From the NCBI GenBank assembly GCA_951804985.1, contig OX638133.1, forward strand, positions 76,266,367 through 76,330,366: 64,000 nt of DNA, written 5' to 3'. Positions 51,801 to 62,200 of the stretch are shown here, one piece after another (the first letter of the stretch is position 1; each line of letters starts with the position of its first letter). The notes beneath the pieces are model-generated. The model was not told where the DNA came from. It searched no databases and saw nothing but the letters and a program-made list of their open reading frames with translations. Origin of the DNA: Dryomyza anilis (taxonomy: Eukaryota > Arthropoda > Insecta > Diptera > Dryomyzidae). The translations under genes and the position numbers were made by a program.

Positions 51801-54800
51801 AAATAGGAAGAACAATTTCTTTTAAGTTAAATTTAGAATTCGGTGTGGAAATTAGTATTTTTAGGGAATCGTCTGATTTTTGTTCTAAGTACAATGTATC
51901 TAAATTAATGTCTTTTGGATATATTTCATCAATTTCTGGTATTCGTGATAACGTATCAGCCACGACATTTGTTTTGCCTGTAATATATTTAATATCACTA
52001 GTAAATTGTGAAATATATTCAAGATGTCGAGTTTGTCTAGGAGATCTTTCCGTTTTTGAATTTAAAACAAAAGTAAGTGGTTTATGATCTGTGTAAATAG
52101 TAAAATTTCGACCTTCTAAAAAATGCTGAAAGTGTTTAATGCTGCTGTAAATTGCTAGAAGTTCTCTATCAAAAGTAGAGTATTTGCTTTCAGCACTTGT
52201 TAGTTTTTTTGAAAAGTATGCTAAAGGTTCTAGAATACTTCCATTGGATTGTTGTAATACTGAGCCTACAGCAACATTAGATGCATCGACAGCCAAAGAT
52301 AAATATGCTTCCTTATTAAAATGAGTTAATAATGTTTTCTGGGCAAATTTATCGCGGACATTTATGAAAGCGTTATTTGCTTCGTCAGTCCAAATTAATT
52401 TCTTTTCTTTATTTTTAATGGCTTTATTTAAAATCTCATATAGTGGACTTAATAATTTCGCAAGCAAAGGAATGTATCTGTGATAATAATTGATCATTCC
52501 TAAAAACTTTTGTAATTTAGTAATCGAGTTAGGTTTTTCAAAAGATGTTATTACATTGATTCGTTCTTCGGTAGGTTGAATTCCTGCAGAAGATATTTTG
52601 TAACTGAGGAAATCAATGCTGGATGTACCAAAGATGCATTTGGATGGTTTGATGTTTAGACCAAATTCATCAAGACGTGCAAAAACTGTGCGTAAGTGTT
52701 CAATATGTTGTTCCTCGTTTTCACTCGCTATTAAAATATCATCAACGTAGGTAAAAACAAAATCAATCCCGAAAAATACTTCATTTACGAAGCGTTGGAA
52801 TGTTTGTGCACTATTCCTTAAACCGAAAGGCATTCGTATAAACTCATACATGCCGAAAGGGGTTGTTATGGCTGTCTTATGTATGTCTTCTTCTGCCATT
52901 GGTATTTGATGGTATGCTCTTACTAAATCTATTTTTGAGAAAATTGTTTTGTTTCTCAGATCGATATTTAAGTCATGAATATGCGGTAAAGGATATCGAT
53001 CTGGAACAGTAACATTGTTAAGTCTACTGTAGTCTCCACAAGGTCTCCAATCGTTTGGATCTTTCTTTGGGACTAGATGTAGTGCCGAAGCTGCATGTGA
53101 AGAGGAGGGGCGACAAACACCGATTTTAACTAAATATTCAAATTCTGATTTGGCAACTTTAAATTTTGATGGATCGAGTCTGCGTGGTTTAGTGAACGGT
53201 AAAACGCCACATGTTTCTATTCTATGAACAGTTCTGTGTTTAACTGTTTTATTATAATCAGGTTCTTTTGTGATATTTGGAAATTCTTTAAGTAAATTAG
53301 TAAATTTATTTTCTACAACAAAAATTTTAAGTGCAGATAATCCACAATATCCAGAAGAACCACTTGCTTTTAAATTAGTTTTACTGTCAATAATTTGTCT
53401 TTTCTTAATATCAACTAAAATTTCAAAGTGTTCTAGAAAATTTGCTCCAATAATTGGGGTCTTAACGTCAGCTAAAATGAAAGGAAAATGAAAATCGCGT
53501 CTTAAACCTAGATCAATATTAAATAGTTTTGACCCAAAAGTTTGAATGGTTGAACCATTTGCTGCTGCCAAAACAACATCAGAATTTCTTTTAAAATTTT
53601 TAAAAGTTGTAGCAGGAACAACAGAAACAACTGCGCCTGTATCTATGAGAAAATTAATTTTATTAGTTTTGTCGAAAATAAAAAGGCGACGTGTTGGTCT
53701 AGAAGATGTTCCATCATGAGTCACCGGCATGATGGAAGAATTTAGTTTAAACGAGAATTTAGTTTTTGATTTTTATTACTATAGTTACACGGTTCTATAC
53801 ATTTATAAGCATGAATTCCAAATTTATTATGGTACCAGCAAAAATCAGAATGTTTGGAAATTGATGGTCTTTGAGGAAATTTTCTTAGGTTTGAAGCATA
53901 TCTGTCATGTGATCTTGATCTTGTCTTGAGTTCCGAAACATCCAGACTAAGTTGATTCAAATTTTCACAAAGAGTTGTAGTTAATTTAGCAAGATTTTGC
54001 ACAGAATGTTCGATTGAATCACACTGGCCATTAGAATTGATTGCTGAGATTTGAGTTTTGTTACTTATTTCATACATTTTATCTGCTAACACAATTTTAT
54101 CGTCAACACTTTGAGAACTACATGACGTCAAATAAATTTGTAACTGTTGTGGCAACTTTCGAAGCCATAATTTAAAAATTAATTCTTGACTAATTATGTT
54201 GTCTGAGCCTGATAATATTCTTAAATCGCGGAAAAGTTCAGAAGGTTTACGATCACCCAATTGAGACGTAGAAAATAACTGATCAAAACGACATTCCTCA
54301 CTAAGTGAAAATCTTTCACAAAGTGTTTTTTTAATCTTTTCATATTTGATAAGTACTGATGAAAATTGTATGACATCAAGAACTTTAGTTACGACTTCTT
54401 GAGGAAGTGCTACTAAAATATAGTGATATTTAATAGAATCCTTAAACACATTATGTAAAGAGAATTGTACTTCCGCATGTACAAACCACGCTTCAGGACT
54501 TTCGGTCCAAAATTGAGGTAATTTGATAAAATTGTGTGAAGAAATTTGAGTAGTAATATGTGGTGAGTTTTGAGGAGTGTTCTGCGTAAAATGTGAGTTG
54601 TGTGATGAATTTTCGTTAATAGGTAAATTTTGTGCAGAATGAAGAGTAAAAGAACGTCGGGGAATATCCATGTTTTTACGTTTAACAATAGAGGGTCGAC
54701 GTAAAATAGGTGGCATAATAATTCTTGAGAAATATTATTTAAAAAAAAAATCACTGGAAAAGGATTAACAAATAGAAGTACGGATAAAGAAATAAGTTAA

Positions 54801-57800
54801 GTTTAAAATGTTATGTGAGTGTGAGTGTTTCTTAATATAATCTTATCTTATATCCAAGTATCCAGATCAGAATCGTAGAATATAAGGCAGCAAATTAGAG
54901 ATGGTATGTGATCATTGAGGATAAGGTTTGCATTAAGGAGTTGTTTTCATTGAATAGGTGTGAGATAATTGAAAAGTTTATTGTAGTTAAATATTGACAT
55001 AATTCATTTATCCAATTGCTTGAGTTTTAAATAAAGATGTGGAACAGCAACGATATATTTATTGCAATGTGCAGGAATGATTTGTACGATGTGTTGATCG
55101 ATGATTTGTACGATGTGATGATCGATGGTATTTATTCAATATATTTGATTGACGATGTTTTTCATCTTCATATGCACATGTAAGAATTGATTGTTAATAA
55201 TTACAGGATCGCAAGATCGCCAATTTAGTTTATAAAAAATATTTAATTTATTTCGAATTAAAATATTTGAAATGATCATGACTGATCAACAATTATATTT
55301 TTCTGAGTTTTCAAAAATTAAATTTTTATAACATACAATCAAAAAACATATTTTATAAACAATCATTGAAAATTAACAAGTATACATAAGTGTAAAGTAT
55401 GTATATATATATATGTCCCTACATATATCTTCCCATAATGTGCTATTGAAAGATTCAAATTAAAAAAATTTGATCATAGTAGCTCTGAATTAAATGGCAG
55501 AAAATAATTTGTGTCAGTTATAGTCAATACAACAATTATTTAACGCGAAAATGGCAAACGAAGTGGAAGTGCGAGAAAATATAATTAAAATTTTTCAAAA
55601 ACAACCTAGTTGGTCTTTTAAGAAAATTGCCAAGGAGGTGGGGGCTAACCCTAAGACCATTTCTCGCGCTATCAACCGCTTTAAGGAAGACCTGAGTATT
55701 GATCGGAAGAAAGGTTCTGGTAAAAAAAAGGCCCACATGATCGAAGTCGAAGAAGGTTGTGAATATTTTAAAGAAAGATCCAAGCATATCCGGAAGGAAA
55801 TAGGCGAGAAAGGCGGATTGGTCTGAATCGTTCGTGCGTTGACTAAGAAAGAAGCTGGGCTGAAGACGTACAAGGTCCAAAAAGTTCCGGATAGAAATGC
55901 CGTCAAGAATGAAACCGTAAAACAACGATTTTTAGCTCGTGAACCAAGATTTTTTTAAAAAATTCGATTGCTACATAATGGACGACGAAACTTATGTTTT
56001 AGCGGACTTTTCTCAGCTACCTGGGCAGGAATTTTATACAGCCGATTCTCGAGGAAATGTCGCTGAAAAATTCAAATCAAAAAAAAATGACAAAATTCCC
56101 AAAGAAATTCCTTGTTTGGTAGGCAATTTGCAGTTGTGGAAAAAGGAGCAGCTCATTCGTGACATCGGGTACAATTAATAGCGAAATATATGTGAAGGAG
56201 TGCTTGCAAAAGAGATTGCTTCCATTTTTACGCCAACATGAAGTGTCTACATTTTTTTGGCCTGACCTCGCTTCATGTCACTACATCAAAACGGCCTTAG
56301 AGTGGATCCAACAAAATGCAGTGATTTTGGTGCCTATAGAAGCCAATCCACCAAACTGTCCAGAACTCAGGCCGATTGAGAGATACTGGGCTTTAGTAAA
56401 AAGGTGGCCAAAAACCTTCAAGACTTTAAAAGAAAGTGGTCATCAGCAGCTGTGAGGGTGTCGGACACTACCATTATAAAATATTTTATTCTATAAAAAT
56501 TTGATTACTAGATTTCTAGATTTTTTCATTTTTGTAGCGGACAATTTTATTCGACATTAAACATTATTTTCTGAATTCTTGGAATTTTGGAAAATTATAT
56601 TTACAAAACCATGTGTAAATGCTATACTAAAAAGTGTCTGTAAGTTAATTTTTTATTTCCATCTCTAGAAAATTACTTTCTCTTGTATATTAAATTCGAC
56701 TAAAACCAAATAACCTAGTTCTACATTGCAATTGATTTCTATTTTCGAATTATATGGAACACATATCCCTTTTCAAAAAAAAAAAAATAAATAACAACAA
56801 AACTTTTATTTTCATTTCTTATTTGGATTTTCTTGAAATTTCTTCGGGATTTAGACTGTTTGGTGTGTAATTCACTTTTTTGTTTTTTTTTACACTTCTT
56901 TGGATTGTTTGTGTTCATATGGTATGTACAAAGGTGTTTGTGTATTTAAGTGTTTTTTGCACAAAAATGCACTACAACTGTGCAGAGCAGTGATTTTTTT
57001 ATTATTTTTCTTTTTGCAGTATTTTGGTGATTTTCTGCCAAATACTTTTCTTCATTTCAGTTTCTCTATAGCCTGCTGCAGAGATATATACTGAGAGATA
57101 TATATATATATACCTAAATATCTGCTTAGTTAAGTGCCTGATATATGTGTCTGTCCTGTTCTGTTTGTATATTTTGTTGTCGGTTTCCTCTGACTTACTT
57201 AGCCCTCAAGTAATCGATCTCGTTTGCTGCAACGCCAGCTAAAAGGATTTTTGGGTCAAATTCGTTAAAGCTAAAAGTTGGAAATTGCACTCTTAACACG
57301 AACACTTCTCCATCGCTGCTACTTCACCATTTTTCTCTATGTACTCAGCGAAACAATTAAATTTAAATCCTTTAAATGGTACATGTCTTCAATGCTAAAC
57401 CACTTGCTTTAATTTGGTGCAGTGAGATAATTTATAATTTTTATAAACACAAACACAATGTGCAATCCTTTCAATTTGTCTGTGTAAGTCAAGTTGATTT
57501 CATCTACATTTAAGTAGTTTAGCTCTTAATACTTTTAACTACTTTTCTAAGCTTTCGTTTGTTATACTTTGCGTCAAGTTGCAGTGAGGGTGCTGATAAC
57601 ACATAGCGAAATAAATATTCGCTTTAATTGCAAAATTTGAGATTTTTTAAAAATTTTATATTTATTTTACTAATTTCGTTTTTTTGCATTTCTGTTTTTC
57701 ATTCTTCCAGCATACATTGACTGATATGTATAAAGCACAACTTTTAATTACTTTTTTTTTTTAATATTACTTTTATTTAAAAAGTTTGTGCGCATCATTT

Positions 57801-59188
57801 TTCTACCGTTTATATATTTTCTTCTTTTATTTATTTTAATTTTGCTGCTAAAAAATTACAAAAACTTTTTGCAAGAAAAACAAAGTATAAAAAATGTATT
57901 AAAACTGCGTTTTAATGGATATCTAATTGACACATTTTATTACATTTTAAGCACAATTTGCAGGAGCCACCATCAAACACAGCAAGTACAACTTAAGTTC
58001 AAAAAAATAAAAAAAAAACTGTAACTTTTACAACATTTCATTTGGAGTTTGTTTGTTTTTTTTTGATATCTCTTAGAACTTTTTAGGAGTTCTAAGGAAG
58101 TTGAAAAACTACTCGAACTTGAGCGCTGCACTGCGGCAAGCACTTGTTAAGTCAGTGATGCTTTTATCAAGTTCTTCAGTTGGAAATGACTTGACATTAC
58201 TGTGCAGTAATAGTAGAGCAAACAGACGATGTTAATTTAGAATGAAATTCGATTAAGCTGTAGAGCATGATAGGCAAAAATTTAACTTTTATGTAAATTT
58301 ATAAAATTATTAACAAAAGAAATTATACTAGGTTCATATCGGTAACTGTTCGTTTTAATTAAATATTTATTCAACCCCATCAATATGATCATATCAAATT
58401 TTGATATTGTTTGATAACGTGTTTGTAATCAATCTAATAGAAATTATGATATAATTTAATTGAAAACACCTGGATATAATTATCTTTAATGTTTTTAACA
58501 AACATATTATGTTTCAACATTAACATCTTTTTCTGTATGTTCTTTTAATATATTGTGTACCAATTAATATTTGTAAAGAAAATGATAAATATGTGTTCAA
58601 CATATAAGAAAAAGTTAACCAGTTGGGAAGGTTAGATCACATGAGAAATTTTAAAGTAGGTGTAATTATGATAGTTAGGATTATCAAAATTATAGTCGGT
58701 CTAAGCCGACTATAAATACCCTTCACATATGTGTGGTTACCATTCAAAGTGATATATAGGTCACCAGGGTATACGAATCCTGAAAATAACTACAAACATT
58801 CAATCGCTGAAGAATTTCCATTCATTTGATACCCATATTTACAAATGGGTAGGTGTACCGAATTTCGATTTTTTTTTGTGAACCACAAGTCTTTTCGCCG
58901 GAAAACATTATTATCATGTATTTGAGCATGATGTCAATATATATTTGATCAAAAAAGTTTACCTAAGCACGTATACATAAAAATTGAGCTTTATATGTAC
59001 ATTTTATATGAGGTATTTGAACATAAGTGATCGGATCATAGGTCACAATGGACCGATCTCGCATATACAGCGTAGGTATATTGGTAATCTAAGTTATAAG
59101 TTTCATTTATCTAGCTCTTCAATTTTAAAAGTAGTAGGGATTTCAACAGACAGACGGACAGATGGGCAGATGGACAGACGGACAGACG

Positions 59189-59264
<76 letters not shown>

Positions 59265-62200
59265 TACAGACGGACATCGCGAAATCGACTCAGGAGGTCA
59301 TGCTGATCAAGAATATATATACTTTTCCATACCGGAGATGCTTCCTTCTGGGTGTTACAAACGGCGTACCAAACTGAATATACCCTTTCACTCTTATGTA
59401 GGGTATAAAAATATATGCAGATTATTAAAATATGTTAGGTGCAATTATTATGAGCAAAATTAATTCTATTGTGTTGAAATACAAATTCACTATCTTATTG
59501 TTTGTAGTAATTATAATAAAAAATTATAAATAATATGTTTCAAGAACACTGTTTTTAATTATCAGAAGCCGTTATTATAAATATTTTATTAATTGGGTTT
59601 CCTGCAAACATATGGATTTGTGTAATTAATTCAAAATGGCTGATACAAGAATATTCTAATAAATAGTCATATTTCAAATACTGAAAACATACGAATGTTA
59701 GTATCAGAATCATTTACATAAAAAATAATAAGTAGGGAACAATTGTGCTTATCAAAAATGTTCATTACAAACATACTTAATTTTGAAATATATTTGTTCT
59801 GTCTATATAAAAAATGTGTTTAACTAATAAAATGAACCAAATAAAGTACACAATAAATATATTTTTCACAATCATTGTATAATTATATTTTAATTATAAA
59901 TTTAGTTAAAAAAAACCTGATTATTTTATGATGTTTATGATAACTATAATATAATTTCTCAGACTTTGTTAAAGAAGTACACGGAGGGAAAAAACTTCTA
60001 AAATCCAGATGAAATCAAGAAATATATTTAGTTAAATACAGCTAATCAGAAACATTCTAGATTTTAAGAATCAGATCCACCTAGTAATCAAAAAATAAAC
60101 TAAGAGCAATTATTCTTGATAATGCAGAGGTTAATGTTTTAAGCTCGAATCTCACGATTGCCTAAGTTGTATCAATTTCAGTTTTCATCGACACAAAAGT
60201 TGATAAATGTTGCTCGAGTAGTAGACGCGATTTGGATGATGACTTTTGATTTTTTTATTGATACTGACACAAAAATAATATTTTCTGTTGATAAAAATTT
60301 GCATCCACAGGAAATGCACCTATCTTGTGATTTTAGCTTTAGAATCAAAAAGGTTGTTGCTATTTTATTCCCAAAAATTTAAAGAACATGTGTTCGTATA
60401 ACTGTAGTGTTTTCGTCCTTTCTTTCTCTGTTATATTCTCTATTCCTTTTTTTAGTGTATCTGTCTGTCGATATATTGAAAGCAACTCGGAGTAATTATT
60501 CTTGATATGCAGAGATTATACGATTAGTTATCAAAAAGTAACTAAGAGAATTATTCTTGTATGCGGAGGCCAATTTCGAACCTAACCTTATAAAAAAAAA
60601 TAAAATTTACGTAATATATAATGTTTTCTTTAGAATTTTATTAAATCTTTTTTTATATTATAAGACTTGTTGTAATATTTTATTTTTTTGAATTGTTTAT
60701 TTTACGTTTGTATTTTGAAATCGTTTACGTACTATTACACTGCCCAAATGCATTTTTATATTATAATAATGGAATGAAATCTATTTGGTAGTTATGCGAG
60801 ATTTCATTCCAAAAATGTTTACGAACTGATAATATATTCTAATATTCATCGAAAAAGTCATTTTCTATACCCATACCTTAGCATTATAAATTAGTGCTTT
60901 GTTGTTCTATTCGTGAAAACAGTAACATGCATACAATGTATATCATGCCATTTTTGATACCACAGAATGAAAACTTCTGAATATCAAGAATAAATGCATG
61001 TAGTTACGTATTTGATACATGAGGATATAATTACTGCATATCCAGAATAGTTGCTCTTAGAAATGGACTCTAACACACAGTTGGCGATGACAGACGCACA
61101 TCGTAAAACAAAGTAAACGAGGGAAAGCATCGATGTAAACAACAACAGAACACAGAATACAGCAAGAATTGTGGATGTTCTTTTGGTTTTAATAGTCAAT
61201 AAATTAACTGCTCCCAATTCAGTAGAATCAATCTTGTTTGCGTTTTTGATAAATAAGTAATTTTCTTTCTTAATATTCCGATTATAAATTCTATAATTTT
61301 AGTAGAATTTTATTTTATTTCAAAAATGCTTTAAAACTCATTGTATTGCGTGCCTGCTTCCTTCCATTTTACAGTCTAAAATTATGTGTGAATTATGTTA
61401 TAGAATATATGTTGGTTGTTTAGCTGTATTATTGATAATCGTAATAATTAATTTTTAAATTCTTCCGGATGTTAGTAATATTTGATATTTAATGGAATAT
61501 TTCTCAAATTACACATTCCAGAAAAAAAAATCATGAAAATATTTTAAATGCATCTTTAGACAACTGACAAATTATTTTCGAACACGCTAAATAAATAACT
61601 CTTAAATACCTCTAGATTCCGTGTCTGTTGTATGTGATATAACTACTGCAGTTTTATATTATTTTTTTCAATTGTCAGAAATTGGCGTTAGCGTATTTAT
61701 TTCGTATGTCTCTTGTTGCAAAATTGAAAATGGTCATGACATTTTTATTAGTTTTCTGACAGCTTTCCATTATATTATTTTGCATTGGCATTGCGTATTA
61801 TTTTTGATGTCGCCGTTGTATAGAAAACAATAAAACTGTTAAAAAATATAACTAGAAGTCGCGTTCGTCATTGTCTCTGTTACTTCGGTGCAGCTTTTTC
61901 GATAGTCTTCGTGTTTTTTTTTTCTTAATTATTTGGTTAGGTTTTGGCAGCGCTTATTTTGAATGTCAAATTTGTTATTTTTTTATCACTGACTTTGTAC
62001 AATGTGGCTTTTGCAGTTCATTGTTATATTTCATTTTTTTTATATTTTTTGTTTACCTGCTCACGTCTACATTTTTCTATTTCAACGTGTTTTTTTCACG
62101 TGCCAATAGTCGAAAAAATAACGAGTTCTTTATTTTTTGTGTTCTACATACTTTTTTTGATGTCGAAATTGCACGTGTACTTCAAATGGTTTTGTTATAT

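Larger units (their letters stand above)
50450..55427 (-). mobile_element. Full-length Ty3/gypsy LTR retrotransposon, CsRn1-type, 4.98 kb
   Basis: Two 204-base LTR copies appear identical by eye. Gag and pol frames are open and there is no env. The Gag motif C-x2-H-x9-C-x3-C is the CHCC type described for the CsRn1 clade. A purine tract GAAGGGGGAG precedes the 3' LTR and a candidate primer site follows the 5' LTR. TATAT occurs at both outer edges and may be the target duplication. Identical LTRs imply a recent insertion, younger than the mariner it interrupts. Confidence 0.88.
50422..56557 (+). mobile_element. mariner-like element split by a gypsy insertion
   Basis: GTCGAATAAAATTGTCCG (50424-50441) is the exact inverse of CGGACAATTTTATTCGAC (56538-56555). 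The element is interrupted 26 bases into its left end by the gypsy element (50450-55427) and resumes at 55428, where its transposase reading frame begins near 55551. Without the gypsy the mariner is about 1.16 kb, the usual size. A clear TA duplication is visible only at the right. Confidence 0.75.

Noticed and set aside
54413..54754. 113-codon minus-strand frame overlapping gag
   Set aside because: It is a shadow of gag in another frame; the gag frame carries the conserved motifs.
59162..59377. TDRQ-repeat open frame
   Set aside because: It is the GACA microsatellite of a mini-me element.
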